The notes: generated from the sequence alone by a model not told the origin. Positions 14,385 to 21,732 are shown, counted from the stretch's first letter. The stretch is DNA of 21,732 bases from Treponema sp. (GCA_017421145.1 JAFOTA010000102.1:1-21732); one strand, 5' to 3'. Numbers and translations are program-made.

Positions 14385-15281
14385 TTATGAGCGGACTTTC
14401 AGCTTAAGCTCAGGCTGCATTGAAGCAACTTTCGTATTGGCCGGGATTGAATAAGTAACGAACGTGTTTCCAGCCACAACGGAATTTTCACCGATGACAG
14501 TCTCACCGCCAAGCACGGTCGTGTTTGCATAAATCACAACGTTGTCCTCAATAGTCGGATGACGCTTGACACCGGAAAGCCCCTGTCCCTTGCTGGTTGA
14601 CAAAGCTCCGAGAGTAACGCCCTGATAAAGCTTCACATGTTTTCCGATGGTGGTGGTTTCCCCGATTACGATTCCAGTTCCATGGTCGATGAAAAAATAT
14701 TCTCCGATAGTAGCGCCGGGGTTTATGTCTATTCCGGTAAGATTGTGCGCGTGCTCCGTCATAATCCTCGGGATAAAAGGAACGTTCAGACCGTAAAGTA
14801 CATGCGCATACCTGTACACAAAAATCGCATACAGACCAGGATATGAAAAAATCACTTCCTGCCTGCTTTTTGCCGCCGGGTCACCATCAAATTCTGCATC
14901 GACGTCTTTGAGCAGAAGCGACTGCACTTCCGGGACTTTTTTTATAAATTCAAGAGTGATGGATTTTGCTTCTTTGCGCAGGTTTTCGTATTCTTTTTCT
15001 TTGTAAGTATATTTCAGGGCCGCCTTGATTTCATGATAAAGCTTGTCGTAAAGCAATGCCAGCTCATGTCCTGCAAAAGCTTCTTTGTTTGAATACGCCA
15101 TGTTTTCGTTTCCGAAAAATCCGGGAAAAGTGATTTTCTGAAGCTCTTCCATGATAAAGAGGATTGCATCCTTGTTGGGAAGCCTTTCATCCAGGCTTAC
15201 GTCAAAAAGTTTCTGCTCCGTATAATTATGGCTCAATTCCTGAGACATCTTATTGATTACCACGTTTACTTCATTGTCCAT
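14385..15281 (-). CDS. cysE: Serine O-acetyltransferase (CysE/EpsC type)
   Basis: Makes O-acetylserine from serine and acetyl-CoA, the first step of cysteine synthesis. In 298 residues, an alpha-helical N-terminal half (1-170) is followed by a left-handed beta-helix of hexapeptide repeats. Matches to E. coli CysE active-site residues are D134 (DPAAKSR), D199 and H200 (FIDHGTGIVIGET) and H241 (KRHPTI). The protein is longer at the N-terminus than E. coli CysE, like EpsC-type enzymes. It ends in LKLKVRS rather than the terminal Ile that CysE uses to dock into O-acetylserine sulfhydrylase. AGGAAAGG precedes the ATG at 15281, and a sigma-70-like promoter lies at 15316-15344. No cysK is in the window. 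Confidence 0.92.
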   Translation of the reverse strand: MDNEVNVVINKMSQELSHNYTEQKLFDVSLDERLPNKDAILFIMEELQKITFPGFFGNENMAYSNKEAFAGHELALLYDKLYHEIKAALKYTYKEKEYENLRKEAKSITLEFIKKVPEVQSLLLKDVDAEFDGDPAAKSRQEVIFSYPGLYAIFVYRYAHVLYGLNVPFIPRIMTEHAHNLTGIDINPGATIGEYFFIDHGTGIVIGETTTIGKHVKLYQGVTLGALSTSKGQGLSGVKRHPTIEDNVVIYANTTVLGGETVIGENSVVAGNTFVTYSIPANTKVASMQPELKLKVRS

Positions 15282-15315
15282 CAGTCTTTCCTTTCCTGCA
15301 ATTTTGTGTGATGAC

Positions 15316-15344
15316 AGTGTATTGTTTTATCAATAAAATTTCAA
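15316..15344 (-). promoter_or_regulatory. Promoter of the serine acetyltransferase-acylphosphatase operon
   Basis: On the minus strand: -35 TTGAAA (15339-15344), 17-base spacer, -10 TACACT (15316-15321). The leader is about 27 bases and contains the Shine-Dalgarno. No riboswitch-like structure fits in so short a leader. Confidence 0.5.
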
Positions 15345-15368
15345 TCGCCTGCAAAACCGGAATTCGTG

Positions 15369-15397
15369 CTGACTATCTATATTCATTCTGATAAAAT
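15369..15397 (+). promoter_or_regulatory. Promoter of the TraX-family gene, likely leaderless
   Basis: -35 CTGACT (15369-15374), 17-base spacer, extended -10 TGATAAAAT (TAAAAT at 15392-15397), then 7 bases to the ATG at 15405. No Shine-Dalgarno is present. Confidence 0.5.
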
Positions 15398-15404
15398 AAA
15401 AATC

Positions 15405-16124
15405 ATGGAAAGAAACTTAAATTCAAATCACCTGAAACTGATTGCAATAGCGGCGATGACGCTTGACCATGCTGCATGGATTTTTTTCCCCGGATTTTCA
15501 ACCGTATGGTACGTAATGATTTTTCATGCAATCGGAAGAATCACCGCACCAATAATGTGGTTTTTCATATCGGAAGGATTCCATTACACGCACAACGTAA
15601 AAAAATATGCGCTCAGGCTTTTTATATTCGCCGTAATCTCGCATTTTTCATACAACTATTTGAGCGGCCATTCTTTCATTCCATGCGTGGATTCATTTTT
15701 CAACCAGACCAGCGTAATATGGGCTTTGTTCTGGGGACTTATACTGCTGATTTTTTGCACGGACAAAAAAAATCCGGTATGGGCAAAAATACTTTTCATC
15801 ATAGCAGTATGCATCATTTCTTTTCCTGCCGACTGGTCATCCATAGCATGCATCGCAGTTCTGTTAATCGGAGGAAACTACGGCAATTTCAAAAAGCAGA
15901 TGATACTGATGATGGCTTCGGTTTCTATATTCGCGCTCGTGTATTTTTTCTGCATCGACAAAGTTTACGGCGTTCTCCAGCTTTGCACCGCACTTTCAAT
16001 CCCGCTGCTCAGAATGTACAACGGAAACCCCGGAAAGCAAAAATGGATGAAATGGTTTTTCTACATATATTATCCGCTTCACATGGTAGTGCTGAAAATC
16101 ATAAGCGACATTGTGCCGGCATAG
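15405..16124 (+). CDS. TraX-family integral membrane protein
   Basis: A 239-residue protein with about eight hydrophobic segments. HLKLIAIAAMTLDHAAWIFF, AIGRITAPIMWFFISEGF and HSFIPCVDSFFNQTSVIWAL are the typical TraX blocks. F-plasmid TraX acetylates pilin; chromosomal relatives are common membrane acyltransferase-like proteins of unproven role. No conjugation gene is nearby, so transfer is unlikely to be its job. I chose ATG 15405 over an in-frame GTG at 15366 because the family begins a few residues before NHLKLIA and because the -35 box at 15369-15374 lies inside the longer reading. It converges with the amidase gene with only 12 bases between stops. Confidence 0.87.
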   Translation: MERNLNSNHLKLIAIAAMTLDHAAWIFFPGFSTVWYVMIFHAIGRITAPIMWFFISEGFHYTHNVKKYALRLFIFAVISHFSYNYLSGHSFIPCVDSFFNQTSVIWALFWGLILLIFCTDKKNPVWAKILFIIAVCIISFPADWSSIACIAVLLIGGNYGNFKKQMILMMASVSIFALVYFFCIDKVYGVLQLCTALSIPLLRMYNGNPGKQKWMKWFFYIYYPLHMVVLKIISDIVPA

Positions 16125-16136
16125 CATGAGCAAAAA

Positions 16137-18380
16137 CTAAAATCCGAAATATGCGTTTATTCCTGAAAGCAATCCAAGGACACGCGAGCGGAGTGAACTA
16201 TAGCCAGTGCTTGAATGCTGGTTTCCAAGCTCTATCATGGCGCATGGAATCGTGCTATAGCATGCCTGATAGTTGTCCATCTCGTAGGTTCCGTCAGAAT
16301 ACACCGTCATTCCGTTTGATTTCAGTCCCTTGATCAGACAGTCGCCGAGCATGTTGCTTTTCTGAAGATTAGCCGAAACATTTTCAAGATACGAAAGATT
16401 TTCAGGAACGGTATAATAGAAAACTCCCTTGTCATGATCGTATTCATCTTCATCATAATGGATCGTAATCTGTATGTCCGCATTATGATTTGCAATCAGC
16501 GTCCTTGCAATGTAATCAAGCTGAACGTCCTGATAATCCCTGAGCATGAGGACATCATATCCGCATTCAAGAAGCTCCGTTTTCAAAAGATGCGTGATCC
16601 TAAGAACGACGTCTTCCTCAAGATTTCCGTTTTTGAATTTCATTCCGCTTGAAACTGCGACACCCTGGGTCTTTCCGTTTTCCTTTGCAGACTTGTCGGG
16701 ATGATAATAGACCTTTACGCTTTCTCCGCCCCTTGTTCCGTGGCTTGCATTCAGCGCAACGGTAATGTTCTTTCGCTTTTCTCCAGGTGCCTTGTAAAGA
16801 ACGGCGCTTCCTGAATTGATTTTTGAATAGTCAGCATACTTCCATTCACGATTCAGACGCAGAACAAGATTTTCGGCCGCACCCTCAAAAAGCTTCGCAT
16901 AGGAAATCATGGAAAGCCATGTTTCATTTGTATTGCGCAGAAGATCTCCGCTGTTTACGATCACGGAATTTGCATTCGTCTGAACCATGCCGCTGCCGTC
17001 GCTCTGAACATATGCTCCGGTCGCACTTATAAAATACGGCTTTTTACCGGAAAATCCAATGTACATGAAAATGTGTCCCTTGAAATACATGAGGGTTCCG
17101 GCTGGTAAAGTCCTGCAAAGTTCCAAAGCTTCTTCATCGGTCGTTTCACGGAAGTCAACCGTTTTTCCGGGCATGGATGCCTGAGCCAGACTGTTGCGTC
17201 CGAAAATGAAACCGAAGCAGCGGAATGTTTCCATTGACAATCCTGAGCAGTCGCGGTTTTCTGACTGTCCGCCCCAACCATAGGGATTTCCGATGGCATT
17301 GAACAAAAGGCGCAGAGTGTTCGCCTGGGTAAAAGGAACCAGACCCATGCTGCATACGGAACAGGGGATTGCGGCATATCTGTAGCCGATGTTTCCGTCC
17401 GATTTTCTTATCGGAATCTGCACGGCATAATTTCCATGAGGAGTGCGCTCCATATCCTTTGAGATTGCAGGATCCGTCCATTTGACAATATGAAGATAAG
17501 TTCCCATGAAAAGATCAGGAAGATCGGATGTTTTTCCGTCTATATAATTCATCTTCTGGATTTTATATCTGTCGGCAGTAACAGTAACGAACGGCTCATG
17601 TGTTTTCAAAGTGTAGTCAAAATATCTTTCAAACTCAGAATCAGAGACATAGGCGATGTTTTCTGCACGCGTCCATCCCGTAACGAAAGCGGTTTTTACA
17701 AGAACCCATTTTTTCTCTGCACCGGTCCACAAAACCAAAACAGGCTCGTTCATCAAGACCGCAGAAGCCTGATTCGCATCGTCATACCAGTAATCCTTAT
17801 AGGAAGAGAGGACTGTATCTGTAGGGAACAGTTTTATATCGCAGCGTTTTACTGCAACCGCTTTTTTAATAGGATATTCTTTCGTGTTCGGGCTTTGTGC
17901 CGTCAGCTTGCCTTTTTCGTTGTACTTGTATTTGAAATCACCGTCAAATTTTCCGAGCGGTGAATAATTCATTTTATTATAGAAAGATTTGTAATCATCA
18001 TCGCCGAGGGGCACTGCTTTTTTTGCCGAATCCTTTTTATAATATACGACCTTGGGATTGTAACGCTGGATGTAGCTCCGTATCGACTGACCGATCATAA
18101 CTTTGTCAAAAGCACGGAGATCAGATGCGTACCTATATGGGTTGCTTCCGATTGTATAAGATTTTATGGAAAGATTGTTCCATGCGTAGATTTCATCAGT
18201 GCTCATCCTTACCTTGTACGGATCGGACGCTTTTTCAATCCAATAATCGGCACCAAGCATTTCTTCCGACACATCAGGTGCCAGAACTACATACGGATTC
18301 CCGGAAGCATAAACTGCCGCAGAAAAAAAAATATATATAAAAAGGACAAGCGCCTTGAGCTTCAAAACAAATTTCTCCAT
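16137..18380 (-). CDS. Two-domain peptidoglycan hydrolase: NlpC/P60 + N-acetylmuramoyl-L-alanine amidase
   Basis: A 747-residue exported protein; signal peptide about 1-26, ending VYAS. Residues about 30-345 look like an NlpC/P60 N-terminal helper region plus SH3b-type domains (KKWVLVKTAFVTGWTRAENI). Residues about 350-500 are an NlpC/P60 endopeptidase: NPYGWGG, catalytic C378 (NRDCSGLS), H436 (FKGHIFMYIG) and the following ISATGAY. Residues about 538-747 are an Amidase_3 domain with zinc ligands H547 (LNASHGTRGG), E589 and H641 (ITIHYDED) and catalytic E717 (AMIELGN). It could thus cut both within the stem peptide and between MurNAc and L-Ala. No Shine-Dalgarno is present; a -10-like GATAAT lies 6 bases before the ATG. 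It follows the Rrf2 gene by 43 bases. Confidence 0.88.
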   Translation of the reverse strand: MEKFVLKLKALVLFIYIFFSAAVYASGNPYVVLAPDVSEEMLGADYWIEKASDPYKVRMSTDEIYAWNNLSIKSYTIGSNPYRYASDLRAFDKVMIGQSIRSYIQRYNPKVVYYKKDSAKKAVPLGDDDYKSFYNKMNYSPLGKFDGDFKYKYNEKGKLTAQSPNTKEYPIKKAVAVKRCDIKLFPTDTVLSSYKDYWYDDANQASAVLMNEPVLVLWTGAEKKWVLVKTAFVTGWTRAENIAYVSDSEFERYFDYTLKTHEPFVTVTADRYKIQKMNYIDGKTSDLPDLFMGTYLHIVKWTDPAISKDMERTPHGNYAVQIPIRKSDGNIGYRYAAIPCSVCSMGLVPFTQANTLRLLFNAIGNPYGWGGQSENRDCSGLSMETFRCFGFIFGRNSLAQASMPGKTVDFRETTDEEALELCRTLPAGTLMYFKGHIFMYIGFSGKKPYFISATGAYVQSDGSGMVQTNANSVIVNSGDLLRNTNETWLSMISYAKLFEGAAENLVLRLNREWKYADYSKINSGSAVLYKAPGEKRKNITVALNASHGTRGGESVKVYYHPDKSAKENGKTQGVAVSSGMKFKNGNLEEDVVLRITHLLKTELLECGYDVLMLRDYQDVQLDYIARTLIANHNADIQITIHYDEDEYDHDKGVFYYTVPENLSYLENVSANLQKSNMLGDCLIKGLKSNGMTVYSDGTYEMDNYQACYSTIPCAMIELGNQHSSTGYSSLRSRVLGLLSGINAYFGF

Positions 18381-18386
18381 ATAATA

Positions 18387-18392
18387 ATTATC
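18387..18392 (-). promoter_or_regulatory. Candidate -10 box of the peptidoglycan hydrolase gene
   Basis: GATAAT on the minus strand, 6 bases before the ATG at 18380, with only a weak -35. It would give a leaderless transcript. Read-through from the upstream Rrf2 gene is the alternative. Confidence 0.35.
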
Positions 18393-18423
18393 AACGAAAC
18401 CGAAAAAAAACTAAAGCAAAGTT

Positions 18424-18822
18424 TCAAACCAAATCGGCAAGTGATACGGAATTCAAGTAGTCCGTCACCAGATTGTCAAGTTTCGTCCACATCGGAAGGG
18501 TTCTGCATGTAGCGGCTTTCGGACATGGTTCGGCTCCGTTTATAAGGCATGCCACCGGCGAAAGAGAACCTTCAGTAAGAGTAAGCACTTCACCGACCTT
18601 GTAATCTTCAAGCTTTCTGTTGAGCCTGTATCCACCGCCTTTTCCATGGGCCGCATCGACAAGTCCGTTTTTTGAAAGCAAGGTCATGATCGCCTCTATA
18701 TATTTTTGGGAAATATCCTGTCTGCAGGCGATTTCCTTCAGCGGAGTCCAGCTGTCATGAGGTTGTTGTGCCAAATCGATCAAAACACGAAGCGCATATC
18801 TTCCGCGCGTAGAAACTAACAT
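18424..18822 (-). CDS. Rrf2-family transcription regulator with three-cysteine (Fe-S type) motif
   Basis: A 132-residue DNA-binding protein. MLVSTRGRYALRVLIDLA and the winged helix-turn-helix (ISQKYIEAIMTLLSKNGLV, then HGKGGGYRL) are typical of Rrf2/IscR. Three cysteines, C92, C100 and C106 (C-x7-C-x5-C), sit where IscR-like proteins bind an iron-sulfur cluster, so redox or Fe-S sensing is likely. I start at ATG 18822, where the family begins; the frame extends upstream to 18885, but those 21 residues do not fit Rrf2 proteins. The gene is divergent from iorAB, which encodes an Fe-S enzyme, so control of iorAB is plausible. No isc or suf genes are present to support an IscR name. Confidence 0.88.
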   Translation of the reverse strand: MLVSTRGRYALRVLIDLAQQPHDSWTPLKEIACRQDISQKYIEAIMTLLSKNGLVDAAHGKGGGYRLNRKLEDYKVGEVLTLTEGSLSPVACLINGAEPCPKAATCRTLPMWTKLDNLVTDYLNSVSLADLV

Positions 18823-18828
18823 ATCATA

Positions 18829-18857
18829 ATGATAGCACAAATCTGAAGAATCAACAA
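18829..18857 (-). promoter_or_regulatory. Promoter of the Rrf2 gene, likely leaderless
   Basis: On the minus strand: -35 TTGTTG (18852-18857), 17-base spacer, -10 TATCAT (18829-18834), then 6 bases to the ATG at 18822. There is no Shine-Dalgarno. Confidence 0.5.
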
Positions 18858-18893
18858 GAGCGAATAATACAAAGACTCTTGGCAACTGCGCAT

Positions 18894-18922
18894 TTGTTTA
18901 ATCTTGGAAAAAATGATATAAT
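18894..18922 (+). promoter_or_regulatory. Promoter of iorAB
   Basis: -35 TTGTTT (18894-18899), 17-base spacer, extended -10 TGATATAAT (TATAAT at 18917-18922). The leader is about 18 bases and holds AGGAG (18936-18940), 6 bases before the ATG. About 36 bases separate its -35 from that of the divergent Rrf2 promoter, a natural place for an operator. Confidence 0.7.
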
Positions 18923-18946
18923 GGAAAGCAATTTCAGGAGAATACT

Positions 18947-20794
18947 ATGGCAAGACAAATGATTATGGGAAATCAGGCTATTGCTCTGGGCGCGCTCAAG
19001 GCAGGAGTAAATCTGGCGGCAGGATATCCCGGAACCCCATCAAGCGAGATTATAGAATTCATTTCAAAATATAAGGACAAGACCGGAACCTATGTCGAAT
19101 GGTCGGTCAACGAAAAGGCAGCCGTTGAAGTTGCAGCAGGTGCAAGCTATGCAGGAAGCAGGACGCTAGTCACAATGAAGCAGGTCGGTCTGAACGTCGC
19201 ATCCGATCCTGTGATGTGCCTTTCATATGTGGGAATCAAAGGCGGAATGGTCATAGTTTCAGCAGATGATCCGGGTCCTATATCAAGCCAGACGGAGCAG
19301 GACACAAGGACGTTCGGAGCATATTCAAAGATCCCGGTTTTTGATCCGTCCACGCCGCTTGAAGCATACGAAATGATCCAGGAAGCATTCGAGCTTTCAG
19401 AAAAATACAATACCCCGGTAATCCTAAGGCCGACGACACGCGTTGACCATGCATATGAATCCATGGAATTTCCTGAGCTGTCAGAATGCCGTACACGCGG
19501 AGAATTTGAAAAAGACAGCCAGCGCTGGGTGATTTTCCCACGTGCATCATTCAACAACCACAAAAGGATTTTCGAGCGCAATGAAAAAATCCTTCCGAAA
19601 GAATTTTCAGAAAGCCGGTGGAATCACATTCAGGACAGAAAAAACGGAGCCCGGATTGCATTTGCTGCAGGAGGAATCAGCTGGTGCTATCTAAAGGAAG
19701 CTCTTTCACTTCTCGGCGCAAAAAACATTCCTGTTTTAAAAATAGGAACTCCTTATCCTTTCCCACAAGACATTGCGGCAGAGTTCATGCGTGAAAACAA
19801 GCGCATAGTGGTTTTTGAGGAACTGGATCCAGTAATTGAAGAAAACTTTTTGAAAATAGCCGGTCGCAATCAAATTGAATGCAATATAAGCGGAAAGCTT
19901 GACGGAACGGTTCCTGCAGCCGGAGAACTAAGCGTAGAAATAATAAAATCGATCGTATCTGCATCTGCAAATATTCCTGACACTGATTCAAAAGATGAAA
20001 AATCAGATTCAGAAAAACCGGAGCTTCCTGTACGACCGCCAGTTTTATGCGCCGGATGTCCGCACAGAGGAGCTTTCTATGCAGTCAAGCAGGCGATGAA
20101 AGGAAAAAAGACGGCCTACTGCGGTGACATAGGATGCTACACGCTCGGAAACGCAAAGCCGCTGGACATGTGCGACACTTGTCTCTGCATGGGTGCGGAC
20201 ATAACCATGGCACAGGGATTCTACCATAACGAACCCGAAAGAAAATGCTTTTCGTTCATCGGAGATTCGACTTTCTTTGCTTCTGGAATCACCGGCGTGG
20301 TGAATGCAGTGTACAACCAATCGCAGCAGACAATCTGCATTCTTGACAACTCAACTACGGCAATGACGGGACACCAGCCTCACCCGGGAACAGGACGCAC
20401 CATGATGGGCGAGATCGTCGAAAAAATAAGCATACCGAAAATTCTTGAGGCAATCGGAGTTTCACCGATAATCGAAGTCGATCCTTTTGATCAGGAAAGA
20501 TCGGTTGAAGCCGTAAAAAAAGCATCCGAATCAAATGGAGTGAGCGCAGTAATCTTCAAGTCACCGTGCATTTCGATCGCATCAAAACTGGGATACAAAT
20601 TCCCCGGCGCAAAATCAGTCGATGCAGAAAAATGCATAGGATGCAGAAAGTGCATAAACGAACTCGGCTGTCCGGCACTCAGCTTGAGCGCAAAAACAAA
20701 TTCAAGGCAAAAGCAGATTATTGAAATTGACGGAACGCTCTGCACAGGCTGCGGTCTTTGCAAATCAGTCTGCCCTGTAAAGGCAATCGACTGA
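18947..20794 (+). CDS. iorA: Indolepyruvate:ferredoxin oxidoreductase, alpha subunit
   Basis: Catalyses CoA-dependent oxidative decarboxylation of aryl-pyruvates from aromatic amino acids to aryl-acetyl-CoA, reducing ferredoxin; typical of anaerobes. In 615 residues the N-terminal pyrimidine domain (AAGYPGTPSSEI, EWSVNEKAAVEVAAGASYAG) is followed by a transketolase C-like domain and then the thiamine-diphosphate domain: CAGCPHRG (368-375), GDIGCYTLG (393-401) and GDSTFF...LDNST (439-470). The C-terminus carries two [4Fe-4S] ferredoxin motifs: C563, C566, C569, C575 and C599, C602, C605, C609. The first has five residues before its last Cys, while the second is canonical. AGGAG lies 6 bases before the ATG. 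It is followed 26 bases later by iorB, its partner subunit. Confidence 0.96.
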   Translation: MARQMIMGNQAIALGALKAGVNLAAGYPGTPSSEIIEFISKYKDKTGTYVEWSVNEKAAVEVAAGASYAGSRTLVTMKQVGLNVASDPVMCLSYVGIKGGMVIVSADDPGPISSQTEQDTRTFGAYSKIPVFDPSTPLEAYEMIQEAFELSEKYNTPVILRPTTRVDHAYESMEFPELSECRTRGEFEKDSQRWVIFPRASFNNHKRIFERNEKILPKEFSESRWNHIQDRKNGARIAFAAGGISWCYLKEALSLLGAKNIPVLKIGTPYPFPQDIAAEFMRENKRIVVFEELDPVIEENFLKIAGRNQIECNISGKLDGTVPAAGELSVEIIKSIVSASANIPDTDSKDEKSDSEKPELPVRPPVLCAGCPHRGAFYAVKQAMKGKKTAYCGDIGCYTLGNAKPLDMCDTCLCMGADITMAQGFYHNEPERKCFSFIGDSTFFASGITGVVNAVYNQSQQTICILDNSTTAMTGHQPHPGTGRTMMGEIVEKISIPKILEAIGVSPIIEVDPFDQERSVEAVKKASESNGVSAVIFKSPCISIASKLGYKFPGAKSVDAEKCIGCRKCINELGCPALSLSAKTNSRQKQIIEIDGTLCTGCGLCKSVCPVKAID

Positions 20795-20820
20795 CAACGA
20801 AAACACATGGGAGAAAACAA

Positions 20821-21396
20821 ATGGCACAGAATATTTTAATATGCGGAGTCGGAGGGCAGGGAACGGTTCTTGCAGCAAAAGTAATTTCACAGGCGGCACT
20901 TGCAGAAGGTAAAAAAGTTCTTTCGGCAGAAACAATCGGAATGGCACAGCGCGGAGGTTCGGTCACAAGCCACGTGAGAATAGGGGACGATGTTTTTTCA
21001 CCGATGATTCCTTCAGGCCAGGCAGATTTGATAATCGCATTCGAAGCATCCGAAGCAGTACGCAACATCGGATATCTGAAGCATGGCGGAACTGCGGTTA
21101 TAAATACAAAAATCATACAGCCCACCACTGCAAGCCTTACCGGAAAGACTTTTGAAATCGACATGATGCTCGGTTACCTTGAAAAAATCGGTGCAAAAAT
21201 AATTGCAGTCGATGCAGATTCAATCAGCGCGAAAATAGGAAACTCAAAAACGGCGAACATGGTGCTTCTCGGAACGGCATCCAGAACAGGAGTCGTTTCA
21301 AAAGATGAACTGCTTTCCGCCATAAAAGTTCTCGTCAAGCCGGATTTTTACGAGCTGAACGTCAAAGCCGTAAACGAAGGTGAAAAAGCATTTTAG
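20821..21396 (+). CDS. iorB: Indolepyruvate:ferredoxin oxidoreductase, beta subunit
   Basis: A 191-residue gamma-type (POR/KOR gamma-like) domain that pairs with IorA. The N-terminal ILICGVGGQGTVLAAKVIS and the following ETIGMAQRGGSVTSHVRIG are diagnostic, and DLIIAFEASEAVRN and NTKIIQPT also match. The length is normal for IorB. The start is ATG 20821 behind GGGAG (20809-20813). The frame is open back to 20758, but that extension overlaps the iorA C-terminus and precedes the conserved N-terminus, so it is rejected. No phenylacetate-CoA ligase gene, a frequent partner, follows directly. Confidence 0.95.
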   Translation: MAQNILICGVGGQGTVLAAKVISQAALAEGKKVLSAETIGMAQRGGSVTSHVRIGDDVFSPMIPSGQADLIIAFEASEAVRNIGYLKHGGTAVINTKIIQPTTASLTGKTFEIDMMLGYLEKIGAKIIAVDADSISAKIGNSKTANMVLLGTASRTGVVSKDELLSAIKVLVKPDFYELNVKAVNEGEKAF

Positions 21397-21405
21397 GAGA
21401 GAAAA

Positions 21406-21732
21406 ATGATCAGAGAGATTTTCAGGACATTAAAGCGTTCGTTTGCCCGTTTTGCAGGAATGTACGTGCTTTGTATATGCGCATCTATTTTTGCGTCGAT
21501 CGGACTGTTGACTTCAAACAGATTTTTCATTCCGTTCGTACTTGATTTTTCTGCAATGATTTTGGGCGCGCTCTTACTGAAGCTCTGGTTTGAAAAAGTT
21601 TTTCCTGTCGAAAACAAGCATTCGATATCGGCAAGGGCTTTGATACACGGAATCCCGGTTCTTCTTTCGGTGCCATTTTATTTTTTCTGCACGGCATATA
21701 AATCTTCCGAATATTTTCCGTTGATATACGGC
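21406..21732 (+). CDS. Integral membrane protein, N-terminal part (runs off the window)
   Basis: The ATG at 21406 follows TAGGAGAG, which overlaps the iorB stop codon, with only 9 bases between the genes, so it belongs to the iorAB transcript. The 109 visible residues start MIREIFRTLKRSFARF, then three hydrophobic segments (about 18-35, 42-62 and 84-98) with short polar loops. The pattern recalls the N-terminus of DUF4153-type polytopic membrane proteins, but this is a weak impression and I do not assign a family. It may share only transcription with iorAB. Confidence 0.75.
   Translation, partial: MIREIFRTLKRSFARFAGMYVLCICASIFASIGLLTSNRFFIPFVLDFSAMILGALLLKLWFEKVFPVENKHSISARALIHGIPVLLSVPFYFFCTAYKSSEYFPLIYG

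Noticed and set aside
15366..15404. GTG start giving a 13-residue longer TraX protein
   Set aside because: The added residues precede the family N-terminus, and the candidate -35 box lies within them.
15405..16124. TraX gene as evidence of a conjugative element
   Set aside because: No other transfer, relaxase, integrase or repeat feature is present, and chromosomal TraX homologues are common.
18823..18885. Longer start for the Rrf2 regulator
   Set aside because: The extra 21 residues do not resemble Rrf2 N-termini, and the segment holds the candidate promoter.
20758..20820. Longer start for iorB overlapping iorA
   Set aside because: It lacks a ribosome binding site and lies before the conserved N-terminus; GGGAG precedes ATG 20821.
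1..21732. CRISPR arrays, insertion sequences, tRNA genes, known riboswitches
   Set aside because: Looked for repeated spaced units, transposase motifs, cloverleaf ends and T-box/SAM/TPP-like signatures by eye; none found.

Overview
The window looks like a chromosomal segment of a host-associated, anaerobic spirochaete, most likely a Treponema. I infer this from the mix of families, not from a search: a CheX-type CheY-P phosphatase, a membrane-anchored class III adenylate cyclase paired with a FecR-like membrane protein, a 5S rRNA gene with no 16S or 23S beside it, oxygen-sensitive indolepyruvate:ferredoxin oxidoreductase, and moderately AT-rich DNA of uniform style throughout. There is no integrase, transposase, CRISPR array or tRNA gene, and no sharp change in base composition.

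Layout. 1-222: the 3' end of an unrecognised gene. 398-1941: a very small lipoprotein gene translationally coupled to a MATE exporter. 2067-5775: adenylate cyclase overlapping a FecR-domain membrane protein, probably one signalling unit. 5848-6864: a secreted protein made of two related halves. 6972-7084: an orphan 5S rRNA with its own promoter and a T-tract terminator. 7199-9047: asnB behind a promoter and a long leader terminator hairpin, closed by a strong terminator at 9074-9124. 9140-10927 (minus): an MBL-fold hydrolase and, upstream of it, a fusion of a 2H phosphoesterase (2'-5' RNA ligase family) to a Vsr mismatch endonuclease. 11054-11521: cheX. 11544-13564 (minus): a GH32 beta-fructosidase and an overlapping small alpha/beta hydrolase. 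13674-14072: an acyl-CoA thioesterase. 14099-15281 (minus): serine acetyltransferase and acylphosphatase. 15405-16124: a TraX-family membrane protein. 16137-18822 (minus): an Rrf2 regulator and a two-catalytic-domain peptidoglycan hydrolase. 18947-21732: iorA, iorB and the start of a membrane-protein gene.

How it works together. Most of the window is housekeeping or metabolic: glutamine-dependent asparagine synthesis, the first step of cysteine synthesis, sucrose/fructan use, aryl-pyruvate oxidation and cell-wall turnover. The strongest candidates for something not previously described are the 2H-Vsr fusion, a recurring promoter geometry that would give leaderless mRNAs for six genes lacking a Shine-Dalgarno sequence, and the leader terminator between the asnB promoter and its start codon. 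All functional calls come from motif recognition by eye; no database search was run.
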